Assembly (NCBI RefSeq): GCF_014874095.1
Contig: NZ_JADBEB010000001.1
Location: 3,348,001-3,412,000 of the forward strand
Source: Plantactinospora soyae
GTDB taxonomy: Bacteria > Actinomycetota > Actinomycetes > Mycobacteriales > Micromonosporaceae
Length of the DNA stretch: 64,000 nucleotides
Direction of reading: 5' to 3'
Notes under the pieces: generated by a model
What the model was told of the DNA's origin: nothing
What the model saw: only the letters and a program-made list of their open reading frames with translations
The model's database searches: none
Position numbers and translations under genes: made by a program
Part shown: piece by piece, positions 15,454 to 24,123 of the stretch
Position numbering within the stretch: position 1 is the stretch's first letter
How the letters are laid out: every line of letters begins with the position of its first letter

Positions 15454-17025
15454 ATGCTGCGACGTCAATCTCTCGGGCGGCTCTGCCTGGCTGGTACGGC
15501 CGCCATACTCGCTCCGCTCGTCGCGTTCGGCGCACCGTCGGCGGCGGGACAGCCCGCCCCGGAACGCGCCGAAGTGGCGGCGGTGCCACCCCTGGACCAG
15601 CTCACCGTCAGCACCACCCAGGTCGCGTTCGGCCTGCAACGGCCGACCGCCATCTTCGCGCCCGACGACGGCAGCGGCCGGCTGCTGATCGCCGAGAAGC
15701 AGGGCACCATCCGGGTCTACCATCCGGACACCGGGCTGGCGGCCGAACCGCTGCTCAACATCATCGACCGGGTCGACACCTCCGGCAACGAACGCGGCCT
15801 GCTCGGCCTGGTCACCACGCCGAACTTCGCGCAGACCCGCACCCTGTACGTCGCCTACACCGCGCTGCCCGCAGGCACCGTCACGCTGTCCCGGTTCACC
15901 CTGGACAGCGCAGGTCAGCAGCCGATCCCGGCAAACCGCGAACAGGTGGTGCTGACCCAGGCGCACTCCGAGTACTCCAATCACAATGGCGGGCACGTCG
16001 CGTTCGGCCCCGACGGCTATCTGTACTGGAGCATCGGCGACGGCGGCGGATCGGACGACGTACTGAACTCCGGGCAGAGCCTCAACACCCTGCTCGGCAA
16101 GATCCTCCGGATCGACGTGAACCGCGCCTGCGGGACCCAGCGCTACTGCGTACCGGCCGACAACCCGTTCGTGAACAGGGCCGGGGCGCGGCCGGAGATC
16201 TGGACGTACGGACTGCGGAATCCGTGGAAGTTCTCCCACGACCTCGGCGGTGACGGGTCACTCTGGATCGCCGACGTCGGCCAGGGCACCTGGGAGGAGA
16301 TCGACCACCTGCGGGCGAACCAGGGCGGCGCCAACCTCGGCTGGTCCTGCCGCGAAGGTCCGGTGGTGTTCAACCAGGCGCGGTGCCAGTCCGGCGCCCA
16401 GTACGTCGAGCCGGTCTACTCGTACCGCACCTCGGCCGAGGGCTGCGCGGTGATCGGCGGGTACGTCTACCGGGGCGACGAGTTCGCCGACATCGCGACC
16501 GGAACGTACCTGGCCACGGACTACTGCTCCGGCACCGCCTTCGTGGTCCGTCCGCCGGCTACCCCCGGCGGGACGTACGCCACCCGGGCGCTGACCGAGC
16601 TGACCATCCAACCGACCAGCATCGGACAGGACGCCAACGGCGAGTTGTACCTGGTCAACGACCTCCCGGGTCAGCTCCACAAGATCTCGTTCGGCACCAC
16701 CGCACCCCCGGCCGCCTGCCGGGTCAGCTACCGGGTCGACCAGCAGTGGGGTACCGGCTTCAACGCCACGGTGACCGTCACCAACACCGGCACCCAGCCG
16801 GTCAGCGGCTGGACGGTCGGCTGGACCTTCCCCGCCGCCCAGCGGGCCGGCACCTTCTACAACGCCAGGGGTAGCCAGCAGGGCGCCGTCGTCACCGCCC
16901 GGAACGCCACCTGGAATCCGAACATCGCGCCCGGCGGCACGGTCCAGTTCAGCTTCCTCGCCTCGAACACCGGCCCGAACCCCGCGCCGACCGCCTTCAC
17001 CCTCAACGGCAACGCCTGCGGCTGA
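15454..17025 (+). CDS. Secreted PQQ-type sugar dehydrogenase (GSDH) with C-terminal CBM2
   Basis: A 523-residue protein from the ATG at 15454, which has GGGAG 7 nt upstream; the ATG at 15442 lacks one. A signal peptide (about 1-33, ending near FGAPSAAG) leads to a beta-propeller of the glucose/sorbosone dehydrogenase family. Landmarks are LERPTAIF-like LQRPTAIFAPDDG, ERGLLGLVTTPNF, HNGGHVAFGPDGYLYWSIGDGGG and GLRNPWKFSHD. A cellulose-binding module of family 2 (about residues 425-523, CRVSYRVDQQW to LNGNACG, bracketed by Cys) follows. These enzymes oxidise sugars outside the cell and can pass electrons to polysaccharide monooxygenases. The CebR-like site upstream suggests cellulose-linked control. 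Confidence 0.92.
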   Translation: MLRRQSLGRLCLAGTAAILAPLVAFGAPSAAGQPAPERAEVAAVPPLDQLTVSTTQVAFGLQRPTAIFAPDDGSGRLLIAEKQGTIRVYHPDTGLAAEPLLNIIDRVDTSGNERGLLGLVTTPNFAQTRTLYVAYTALPAGTVTLSRFTLDSAGQQPIPANREQVVLTQAHSEYSNHNGGHVAFGPDGYLYWSIGDGGGSDDVLNSGQSLNTLLGKILRIDVNRACGTQRYCVPADNPFVNRAGARPEIWTYGLRNPWKFSHDLGGDGSLWIADVGQGTWEEIDHLRANQGGANLGWSCREGPVVFNQARCQSGAQYVEPVYSYRTSAEGCAVIGGYVYRGDEFADIATGTYLATDYCSGTAFVVRPPATPGGTYATRALTELTIQPTSIGQDANGELYLVNDLPGQLHKISFGTTAPPAACRVSYRVDQQWGTGFNATVTVTNTGTQPVSGWTVGWTFPAAQRAGTFYNARGSQQGAVVTARNATWNPNIAPGGTVQFSFLASNTGPNPAPTAFTLNGNACG

Positions 17026-17028
17026 GGC

Positions 17029-17082
17029 GTTAGGAAGGGGCCCTTCTTATACAGAAAACGATAAGAAGGGCCCCTTCCTTAC
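17029..17082. repeat. 54-bp dispersed palindrome, copy 2
   Basis: It lies between two convergent genes, 3 bp after the stop of the dehydrogenase gene, and it contains the stop codon (TTA at 17079-17081) of the GlxA-like gene. Stem AGGAAGGGGCCCTTCTTAT pairs 19 bases. The centre of the arms reads GGGGCCC where copies 1, 3, 4 and 5 read GGGCCCC, with the matching change in the other arm. Confidence 0.95.
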
Positions 17083-18068
17083 ACCGAGGGTGGGCGGAAG
17101 GTGCGGCGGTAGGTGGTGGGTGGCACGCCGATCCGCTGGTGCAGCTGCTGCCGCAGGGCGGCGCTGGTGCCGAAGCCGGAGCGGTGGGCGACCTGGTCGA
17201 CCCCCAGGTCGGTGCTCTCCAGCAGCAGTCGGGCATGTGCGGTGCGTTGCTGGAGCAGCCAGCGGGCCGGGCTGAGTCCGGTCTCCTCGCGGAACCGGCG
17301 GGTGAAGGTCCGTACGCTCATGCTGGCGTGTGCGGCCATCTCGGCCAGGGTCAGCGGCTCGTGCAACCGGTGCTGGATCCAGTCCCGGGTCTGGGCCGTA
17401 CCGCTGGCGGTCGCCTCGGGCAGCGGCCGTTCGATGTACTGCGCCTGGCCGCCCTCCCGCCACGGCGGCACCACGCAGCTCCGGGCCGACCGGTTGGCGA
17501 CCCCGCTGCCGTGGTCGGTCCGGATGACGTGCAGGCACAGGTCGAGCCCGGCGGCGACTCCGGCCGAGGTGAGCACGTCGCCGTCGTCGACGAAGAGCAC
17601 CTCCGGGTCGAGCCGTACCTGCGGATGCATCCGCCGGAACCGGTCGGCGTACGCCCAGTGGGTGGTCGCCGGACGGCCGTCGAGCAGCCCGGCCGCGGCG
17701 AGGACGAAGGCGCCGGTGCAGATGGACATGATCCGGGCACCCCGCTCGTGGGCCTGCCGCAGCACCTTCCGGATCTGCGGCTCGACGGTGCCGTCGGTCA
17801 ACGGTGGACCGCCGTGGATGCCGGGCACGACAACCGTGTCGGACTCCTCGATGATCTCCAGCCCGTGGTCGGGCAGCACCTGGAAGCCGGCGCTGCTGCG
17901 TACCGGACGGGCGCCGAGGGTGCAGACGGTCGCCGTGTAGTGCGACACCCCGGCGTCGTCCCGGGCGGTGCCGAAGACCTGCGCGGGGGTGCCCAGGTCG
18001 AGTCCGACCACGGAGTCCAGGGCGAGCACCGCGATCCGGTGCGGCCCGGTCCGTCCGCTGGTGACCAT
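17079..18068 (-). CDS. GlxA-family transcriptional regulator (DJ-1/PfpI domain plus AraC-type HTH)
   Basis: A 329-residue protein from the ATG at 18068 (GGGGGA 7 nt upstream). The N-terminal DJ-1/PfpI-like domain (about 10-185) includes the nucleophile-elbow segment ARIMSICTGAFVLAAAGLLDGR with Cys in CTG. The C-terminal AraC-type double HTH (about 230-325) shows LAEMAAHASMSVRTFTRRFREETGLSP and LGVDQVAHRSGFGTSAALRQQL. Members regulate catabolic or amine-related genes, sensing unknown small ligands. It is divergent from an MFS transporter, a common arrangement that suggests it controls that transporter. Its stop codon lies inside palindrome copy 2. Confidence 0.92.
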   Translation of the reverse strand: MVTSGRTGPHRIAVLALDSVVGLDLGTPAQVFGTARDDAGVSHYTATVCTLGARPVRSSAGFQVLPDHGLEIIEESDTVVVPGIHGGPPLTDGTVEPQIRKVLRQAHERGARIMSICTGAFVLAAAGLLDGRPATTHWAYADRFRRMHPQVRLDPEVLFVDDGDVLTSAGVAAGLDLCLHVIRTDHGSGVANRSARSCVVPPWREGGQAQYIERPLPEATASGTAQTRDWIQHRLHEPLTLAEMAAHASMSVRTFTRRFREETGLSPARWLLQQRTAHARLLLESTDLGVDQVAHRSGFGTSAALRQQLHQRIGVPPTTYRRTFRPPSV

Positions 18069-18201
18069 CGTCACGTTCCCCCTCCGGCTGCCGTCCCGCC
18101 GGACCACGTCGACCCGAGCTCCGGCGCTGTTGGCCCGATTCTTGCGCATCGTGGCTCTCCGGCCACTCGCCGGGCCGCCCGGTGGGCCGCAGACTCTGCG
18201 G

Positions 18202-19668
18202 GTGACCCGTACCCGCCGCGTGCATCCCGCCTGGCTGGTCGCCGTCGTCGCGTTCGTCGCGCTGGTCGGCGCCGCCGGTTTCCGTGCCACCCCGTCCGTG
18301 CTGCTGCATCCGCTGCACGAGGAGTTCGGCTGGTCGCTGGCCACCATCTCGACCGCCGTTTCGGTCAACCTCATCCTGTACGGCCTCACCGCGCCCTTCG
18401 CCGCCGCCCTGATGGACCGGTTCGGCATCCGACTGGTGGTAGCCGGTGCCCTGACCCTGGTCGCCGCCGGTAGCGGGCTGACGGTGTTCATGCGGACCAG
18501 CGCGGAGCTGATCCTGCTCTGGGGCGTGTTCGTCGGACTGGGTACCGGGTCCATGGCGCTCGCGTTCGTGGCCACGGTGACCGGGCGGTGGTTCGTACAC
18601 CGGCGGGGCCTGGTCACCGGGGTGCTCACCGCCGGGGGCGCCGCCGGCCAGCTCGTCTTCCTGCCGCTGCTGGCCAACCTCGTCGAGGCGTACGGCTGGC
18701 GCGCGGCGGCACTGGTGGTGGCGGGGGCGGCGCTGGCCGTCGTACCCCTGGTCGGATGGCTGCTGCGCGACCACCCGGCGGATCTCGGCCTGCCGCCCTA
18801 CGGGGCGACCGAGGTGGTGCCGGCGCCGGTCGCGACCGGTGGATCGGCGGCCCGGGCGGTCGGCGCACTGCGTACGGCGGCCCGGACCCGGGCGTTCTGG
18901 CTGCTGGCCGGGGGATTCGCGATCTGCGGTGCGTCGACGAACGGACTGGTCGGTACGCACTTCATCCCGGCCGCGCACGACCACGGGATGACCGAGACCA
19001 CCGCCGCCAGCCTGCTCGCCCTGGTCGGCCTCTTCGACATCGTGGGCACCATCGCCTCGGGCTGGCTGACCGACCGGGTCGACAGCCGGCTGCTGCTCGC
19101 CGGCTACTACGCCCTGCGGGGTGCGTCGCTGCTGGTGCTGCCGAGCCTGTTCGGCGACTCGACCCAGCCGAGCATGCTGGTCTTCATCATCTTCTACGGC
19201 CTGGACTGGGTGGCCACGGTGCCGCCGACGGTCGCGCTCTGCCGGGAGTACTTCGGCGCGAGCGGAGCCGTGGTGTTCGGCTGGGTCTTCGCCTCCCACC
19301 AGATCGGCGCGGCGATCGCGGCCACCGGCGCCGGGCTGGTCCGGGACCAGCTTGGCAGCTACACCCTGGCCTGGTACGTCGCCGGGGCGCTCTGTGCCGG
19401 CGCGGCGGTGCTGTCGCTACGGCTCCGCCGTCGGGACCGGCCGGTGACCGCGACCCCGGCTCGACCGACCGGTCCGACGGATGCCACCGAGCCGACGGAC
19501 GCCACCGAGCCGACGGACGCCACCGGGCCGACGGGCGCCACCGGGCCGACCGCGTCGACCGGTCCGACGGAGCCGAGCGGGCGGGTGGCGCCGGGTCCGG
19601 TGGGCGGGGCGCCGGTCAGGTCGGACGTTGCTCGATCCACTGCTGGTTCGGCGTCGCCTGACAGCTGA
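18202..19668 (+). CDS. MFS transporter (oxalate/formate antiporter-like) with repeat tail
   Basis: A 488-residue protein starting at a leaderless GTG (CAGACT 6 nt upstream). Twelve membrane segments carry MFS motifs (ALMDRFGIRLVV after TM2; SGWLTDRVDSRLLL in the middle). It resembles the monocarboxylate/oxalate-formate branch (FGWSLATISTAVSVNLILYG; FGASGAVVFGWVFASHQIGAA). The cytoplasmic tail after about residue 425 is a DATEPT repeat. It is divergent from the GlxA-type regulator, its likely controller. Its last 53 nt overlap the end of the convergent lectin gene. Confidence 0.88.
   Translation: MTRTRRVHPAWLVAVVAFVALVGAAGFRATPSVLLHPLHEEFGWSLATISTAVSVNLILYGLTAPFAAALMDRFGIRLVVAGALTLVAAGSGLTVFMRTSAELILLWGVFVGLGTGSMALAFVATVTGRWFVHRRGLVTGVLTAGGAAGQLVFLPLLANLVEAYGWRAAALVVAGAALAVVPLVGWLLRDHPADLGLPPYGATEVVPAPVATGGSAARAVGALRTAARTRAFWLLAGGFAICGASTNGLVGTHFIPAAHDHGMTETTAASLLALVGLFDIVGTIASGWLTDRVDSRLLLAGYYALRGASLLVLPSLFGDSTQPSMLVFIIFYGLDWVATVPPTVALCREYFGASGAVVFGWVFASHQIGAAIAATGAGLVRDQLGSYTLAWYVAGALCAGAAVLSLRLRRRDRPVTATPARPTGPTDATEPTDATEPTDATGPTGATGPTASTGPTEPSGRVAPGPVGGAPVRSDVARSTAGSASPDS
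19480..19569 (+). repeat. 18-bp in-frame minisatellite in the MFS tail
   Basis: Five units of GACGCCACCGAGCCGACG-type sequence encode DATEPT, DATEPT, DATGPT, GATGPT and a diverged last unit. The repeats lie just before the region overlapping the convergent gene. Confidence 0.85.
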
Positions 19669-20371
19669 ACTGCCGCATCCTGATCCCCGGGGCCAGGTTC
19701 GCGGCCGGCAGGTCCAGGCACTTGCCGCTGTGCACAGTGACCAGCATCGTCGTGCCGGTGGCGGTACGGACGAGCCGCCAGCGCTGGTCGGGCAGGCCGG
19801 TGCACGACCACTGCTGGACGGGGGCGCCGTCGGCCAGGCTCGCCCCGTCCACGTCGAGGCACTTCTTGCTGGCGGCGTTGATCAGGGTGAAGACGTCACC
19901 ACCGACCGGAGTCGGCAGCCAGCGTTGGCTCGCGGCGGTGCCGCAGGGCACCTGGTGCACGTCGGCCCCCTCGGCGACCTCGGTCCCGACGATGTCCAGG
20001 CAGAGGGCGGAGACGGCCGAGCGGAGCAGTCGTGGACCGGTGGGATCGGGGGTACCGGCCGGAGTGTGGCTCGGCGTGCGGTTCGGGGTCGCCGCTGTGC
20101 TGCTGCCGGCCGCCGCCGATCCGCCCGAGGTCGGCAGCGGGAAGCCGGCGCCGGGACTTCCCGCCGGACCGACCCCGACCGGTCCCGCCCCGCCGGTTCC
20201 GGAGAAGACCCCGGCGGCGAAGAGCACGCCGAGCAGTACGCCCACGCCGCCGACGGTGAACGCGGCGAACAGCAGCGGGTCCTCGGGCAGCCGCCGGTAG
20301 CGGCGTCCGTAGACGGTGCCGCCGGGCGGGCGGCCCGGTTCCTCCCGCCAGGGTGTCTCATACCTGGGCAT
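19616..20371 (-). CDS. Membrane-anchored ricin-B-type lectin-like protein
   Basis: A 251-residue protein: a basic N-terminal stretch (1-30), one transmembrane helix (about 34-57), a Gly/Ser/Thr/Pro linker (about 58-115), then a beta-trefoil of the RICIN/CBM13 type (about 116-248). Repeated ricin marks are CLDIVGTEVAEGADVHQVPC, KKCLDVDGASLADGAPVQQW and GKCLDLPAANLAPGIRMRQF, with QRW or QQW near each repeat end. It likely displays a sugar-binding domain outside the membrane. It is divergent from the EACC1 gene, with about 150 bp between starts. A link to that system is possible but not shown. Confidence 0.88.
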   Translation of the reverse strand: MPRYETPWREEPGRPPGGTVYGRRYRRLPEDPLLFAAFTVGGVGVLLGVLFAAGVFSGTGGAGPVGVGPAGSPGAGFPLPTSGGSAAAGSSTAATPNRTPSHTPAGTPDPTGPRLLRSAVSALCLDIVGTEVAEGADVHQVPCGTAASQRWLPTPVGGDVFTLINAASKKCLDVDGASLADGAPVQQWSCTGLPDQRWRLVRTATGTTMLVTVHSGKCLDLPAANLAPGIRMRQFSCQATPNQQWIEQRPT

Positions 20372-20519
20372 ATGGCATGATTACCCGCTGTGCTGATCCG
20401 AGGCCAGTCGGCCCGCCGATGGCCTGGCGGGGTGCTGGGGCGCGGAGGTGTCGGCAGGCTGACCGGGCAGTGACGGAAACCCGACAGGCGACTACTCATT
20501 GTCACGACACGATTACTCC

Positions 20520-21125
20520 ATGAATAGTGGCGTAATCACCCTGGTGGTCTCCGGGCCGGTCCCCGGAAGCGTGCGTGGCGATGCCGAGTCGGCAACGGCG
20601 CTGTTCAGGGAGCTGCACGCCCGGACCATCCTGCACGTCGCCAGGCCCGATGTCGACGATCCGACCGGCGGCGCCCCGTCGTTCGGCACCGCCTCGTCGT
20701 TCGACACCGGCTCGTCGTTCGGCACCGGCTCGTCGTTCGACACCGGCTCTTCGTTCGACACCGCCGAGGTCGGAGGTCCGGCCGGCCCGGTTGGCGACGC
20801 TGACTCTGCCGGCCCGGGCGGAGCCTCCGCCGGCCCCGCAGAAACCGCCGCCCGGCTCAGCCGGCTCGGGCGTCCCGGCCCGAAGGGCGCCGGTGGCGCG
20901 CTGGCCGAACTGGTGGTCACCGGCCTTTTCTCCGCGACCACCGTCGCCGCGCTGGCCCAGGTCGCGGTCGCCTTCGTGCAACGCGGCGCCGCCCGCCGGA
21001 TCATCCTCCGGGACGGCCGCCGGACGCTGACGATCAGCGCCCCCAGCGAGGAGACCGAGCGGATGGTGACCGAGTGGCTCGGCGTACCACCAACCCAGAG
21101 CGGTGCCGGGTCCGGTGCGGATTAG
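20520..21125 (+). CDS. EACC1-domain protein (effector-associated constant component)
   Basis: A 201-residue protein. The C-terminal half (ALAELVVTGLFSATTVAALAQVAVAFVQRGAARR..., about residues 125-195) matches the EACC1 pattern as I recall it: a hydrophobic helix followed by two strands (RIILRDGRRTLTISAP) and a final helix ending EWLG. EACC1 proteins are fixed small partners of effector enzymes, often caspase- or trypsin-like peptidases, in proposed bacterial conflict systems. The N-terminal part has a short strand (VITLVVSGP) and an 18-bp minisatellite-encoded SF-[GD]-T-[GA]-S linker. ATG 20520 is chosen; a TTG at 20499 is also in frame. Its end overlaps the peptidase-chaperonin start, showing translational coupling. 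Confidence 0.82.
   Translation: MNSGVITLVVSGPVPGSVRGDAESATALFRELHARTILHVARPDVDDPTGGAPSFGTASSFDTGSSFGTGSSFDTGSSFDTAEVGGPAGPVGDADSAGPGGASAGPAETAARLSRLGRPGPKGAGGALAELVVTGLFSATTVAALAQVAVAFVQRGAARRIILRDGRRTLTISAPSEETERMVTEWLGVPPTQSGAGSGAD
20679..20768 (+). repeat. 18-bp in-frame minisatellite in the EACC1 gene
   Basis: Five units beginning TCGTTCG at 20679, 20697, 20715, 20733 and 20751 encode SFGTAS, SFDTGS, SFGTGS, SFDTGS and SFDTAE. It lengthens the linker ahead of the EACC1 core and may differ in copy number among strains. Confidence 0.9.
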
Positions 21126-23475
21126 CCCGCCGGCCGGCCGGTACGCGCTGCTCATCGCCGTAGGCGAGTACGACGACCCGTCGCTGGACCAGTTGCGGGC
21201 CCCGGAGCAGGACGTGGAACGGCTGGCGGCGGTGCTGGAGGACCCGGCGGTCGGCAACTTCACGGTACGCACCCAGCAGGACGCGGCCGACCACGAGGTA
21301 CGCCGGGAGATCGAGGATCTGCTCACCGACCGGGTCGACGACGACCTCGTCCTGCTCTACTTCTCCTGCCACGGCATCGTGGACCCGTTCCACCGGCTCT
21401 ACTTCGCCGCCGCCAACACCGTCCGGACCCGGCCGGCCAGCACCGCCATCTCCCGCTCCTTCGTCAACGAGCAACTGGAGGCGTGTCGCGCCGCCGCCAA
21501 GGTGCTGGTGCTGGACTGCTGCTTCGCGGGCGCCTTCGCCGAAGGGTTCAAGGGCGCGTCGCAGGGTGCGTTGGAGGGCCAGGCCGGCCGGGGCTACGTG
21601 GTGATCAGCGCCTGCGACAGCTACGAGTACGCGTTCGAGTCCGACGGCCTGGTCGAGTCCGCGCCCCGGGGATCGATCTTCACCGACGTACTGCTGGAGG
21701 GGCTGGCCACCGGCGGTGCCGACCTGGACGGCGACGGCCGGATCGGCGTCGACGAGCTGTTCCGGTACGTCCACGACGGAGTGGTACGCCGCCGACCGGA
21801 CCAGAAGCCGAAGTGGAGCGCGTACAACGCCGAGCCGCACATCTACCTCGCCACCGTGCCGGCGCCGGCCGGTCCGCCCGGTACCCGGGATGGTGGCGCG
21901 GGCGCGGTGGCCAAGGCCGCCACCGGCGCCACGCCCCGGCGCACCAACTACAACCGGCACCAGGCGATCGTCGCCCGGGGGTTCCGGGCCGGTGCGGACC
22001 TGGTCCGCCGAACCTTCGGGCCGCTCGGCCGGCGGGTGCTGGTGGAGGACGCCGCCGGGGCGTACCACGAGCTGGGCGACGCGGCCAGCGTGGTGCGGCA
22101 GTTCACCGCGTACGACACCCGGGACGCGATCGGTGCCAGCTATGTCCGGGAACTGGTGGAGGGGGTCCGGCACCGGGTCGGCGACGGCGCGACCAGCACG
22201 GTGGTGCTCGCCCAGGCCATGATGGACGGTGCCGCGGCGGCGCTCCGGGCCGGGGCGAACCCGGTGGCGCTGTGCCGGGGCATCGAGTCGGGCGCCCAGG
22301 CGGTGCTCGCCGAGCTGGCCGACCTCGCGGTGCCGGTGGAGACGAAGGAACAGCTCCGGATGGTCGCCACGATCGCCTCCGGTGACGAGGTGGTCGGCGA
22401 CCTCGTCGCCACCGCCATGGAGCGGGTGGGCAAGGACGGCGTGGTGATCGTCGAGGAGAGCAACCTGTTCGGGCTCGAACTCGAACTCACCCGGGGGATG
22501 CGGGTACCGGCCGGCCACGTCTCGCCGTACTTCGTGACGGATCCGGAGGGCGCCGAGGCGGTACTCGACGATCCGTCGATCCTGATCGTCGACCAGCGAC
22601 TGTCGTCCGTACCCGAACTTCGGCCCTTCCTGGACCTGGCCGGCCGCGAGGGGCGCCCACTGGCGGTCTTCGCCCAGGACGTCCGGGACGCCGCGCTGAC
22701 CGCGCTGATCGTCGGGAAGATGGAACACGCCTTCGGCGCGGTCGCCGTACGACTGCCGTGGCCGGACGACGAGCGGTGCGGGGTGATGGCGGACCTGGCG
22801 CTGCTCACCGGGGCCACCGTGGTGGTCGACGCCGACGGTGGGCTCGCCGGGGCCACCGGGCAGGTGCTGGGCGGTGCCCGCAAGGTGATCACCACCCGCC
22901 GGGACACCACGGTGGTGGACGGCGGCGGCGACGCGGAGCTGAACCGCCGCCGCATCCAGGGTCTCCGGGCCGAGTTGGACCGGCACGTGGGCGACGACGA
23001 ACGGGAGATGCTGCGGGAGCGGCTGTCCCGGCTCACCGGTGGAGTCGCGGTGATCAGGGTCGGCGAGTCGACCGAGGGACAGCTGAAGAAGCGGCGGCGC
23101 CAGATCGACGACGCGGTACGCAACGCGAAGGCGGCCGTCGAGTGGGGACTGGTGCCGGGCGGCGGGGCGGCACTGCTCACCGTCGCCGACCGGATCGGTG
23201 CCCGGCTCTCGCGGGGCGGGGACGAGGCGCTGGGCTACGCCGTGGTGGTCGACGCCCTCGTCGCACCGTACGAGGAGTTGATGCGCAACGCGGGGCGGGA
23301 TCCGCTCGCCGGCCCGACCGACCTGTCCCGGCGCGGGCCCGGGATCACCTTCGACGTCGTCTCCGGGGCGTACGTGACCGCACTGGACGCCGGCATCGTC
23401 GACGCCGCCGCGACCCTACGGCAGGCGGTCACCGCCGCGGCCGGAATGGTGTGCCGCTATCTCATGATCGGCTGA
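21103..23475 (+). CDS. Caspase-like peptidase fused to a GroEL/Cpn60-like chaperonin
   Basis: A 790-residue two-domain protein. Residues 12-250 are a clan-CD caspase-like domain: GRYALLIAVGEYDD (first strand), catalytic His90 in YFSCHG, catalytic Cys139 or Cys140 in VLVLDCCFAG, and a full EF-hand loop DLDGDGRIGVDE (207-218). Residues about 285-787 align along the whole of GroEL: TFGPLGRRVLVE, Asp326 (GroEL D52), GDGATSTVVLAQAM with Asp361 (D87), apical SPYF (474-477), LTGGVAVIRVGESTE, Asp670 (D398) and WGLVPGGGAALL. The GGM tail is absent. It overlaps the EACC1 gene by 23 nt (11 if the GTG at 21115 is used). A chaperonin ring carrying peptidase domains is the simplest model; function is inferred. 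Confidence 0.93.
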   Translation: MPGPVRISPPAGRYALLIAVGEYDDPSLDQLRAPEQDVERLAAVLEDPAVGNFTVRTQQDAADHEVRREIEDLLTDRVDDDLVLLYFSCHGIVDPFHRLYFAAANTVRTRPASTAISRSFVNEQLEACRAAAKVLVLDCCFAGAFAEGFKGASQGALEGQAGRGYVVISACDSYEYAFESDGLVESAPRGSIFTDVLLEGLATGGADLDGDGRIGVDELFRYVHDGVVRRRPDQKPKWSAYNAEPHIYLATVPAPAGPPGTRDGGAGAVAKAATGATPRRTNYNRHQAIVARGFRAGADLVRRTFGPLGRRVLVEDAAGAYHELGDAASVVRQFTAYDTRDAIGASYVRELVEGVRHRVGDGATSTVVLAQAMMDGAAAALRAGANPVALCRGIESGAQAVLAELADLAVPVETKEQLRMVATIASGDEVVGDLVATAMERVGKDGVVIVEESNLFGLELELTRGMRVPAGHVSPYFVTDPEGAEAVLDDPSILIVDQRLSSVPELRPFLDLAGREGRPLAVFAQDVRDAALTALIVGKMEHAFGAVAVRLPWPDDERCGVMADLALLTGATVVVDADGGLAGATGQVLGGARKVITTRRDTTVVDGGGDAELNRRRIQGLRAELDRHVGDDEREMLRERLSRLTGGVAVIRVGESTEGQLKKRRRQIDDAVRNAKAAVEWGLVPGGGAALLTVADRIGARLSRGGDEALGYAVVVDALVAPYEELMRNAGRDPLAGPTDLSRRGPGITFDVVSGAYVTALDAGIVDAAATLRQAVTAAAGMVCRYLMIG

Positions 23476-23565
23476 CGATGTCCGGGTCACCCCGGATCCG
23501 GCGGCACCGCGCTGGGCGGGTGGCCGGCACCGGAGACGATCCGGCGCCGGCCCCAGCCCATGCTG

Positions 23566-24123
23566 CTACGCGGTGCCGCCGACGTGCAGCAGGTCAGCGA
23601 GCCGTTCGGCCACCGGTCCGGCCTCCAGGTGCAACCAGGAGACGTTCAGCCGGTCGTCGCCGAGCACGGCGAGCAGGACGTGCTCGCTCACGCCGTACAC
23701 GGTGAAGTAGCCCTGGTGGCTGTGGACGGTCAGTTCGCGCAACGGGCCCTGTTGCAGGGTCAGACCGCACTGCCGACCGAGCCCGAAGGTGGTCGCCGCG
23801 AGCGCGGCCAGGTCCAGGGGCTCGGGTCCGGCGGCGAGGTCGTGCCCGATCAGTCGCCCGTCGACGCCCGCGAGTACGGCACCCCGTACCCCCGGGACCC
23901 GGTCCCGCAGGACGCCGAGTTCGGCGTAGACGGCGGACTGGCCCGGATGCGCGTGCCGACCCGCAGCGGTGAACGCGTCGGGAGCCGACCGGGAGACCTC
24001 GTCGAGGACCACCTCCGGCACCGCCTCTCCGCTGCCGTCGTCGAGTCCCGCACCCGGATGGCGGCGCGGCAGGGGGCTGTCGAACGGGTCCGTTCCGGTG
24101 TCGGGGTGGGCCACGGTCAGCAC
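23566..24123 (-). CDS. Roadblock/LC7-domain protein
   Basis: A 185-residue protein from GTG 24123. The C-terminal 110 residues form a Roadblock/LAMTOR fold: GVLRDRVPGVRGAVLAGVDGRLIGHDL, LAALAATTFGLGRQCGL and VLLAVLGDDRLNVSWLHLEAGPVAERLADLL. In actinomycetes such proteins regulate small GTPases, usually in cvn-type operons with a histidine kinase-like protein, a DUF742 protein and a GTPase; none of these is adjacent. The N-terminal 70 residues are Pro/Gly/Asp-rich and probably disordered. It converges on the peptidase-chaperonin gene 90 bp away. Confidence 0.8.
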   Translation of the reverse strand: MLTVAHPDTGTDPFDSPLPRRHPGAGLDDGSGEAVPEVVLDEVSRSAPDAFTAAGRHAHPGQSAVYAELGVLRDRVPGVRGAVLAGVDGRLIGHDLAAGPEPLDLAALAATTFGLGRQCGLTLQQGPLRELTVHSHQGYFTVYGVSEHVLLAVLGDDRLNVSWLHLEAGPVAERLADLLHVGGTA

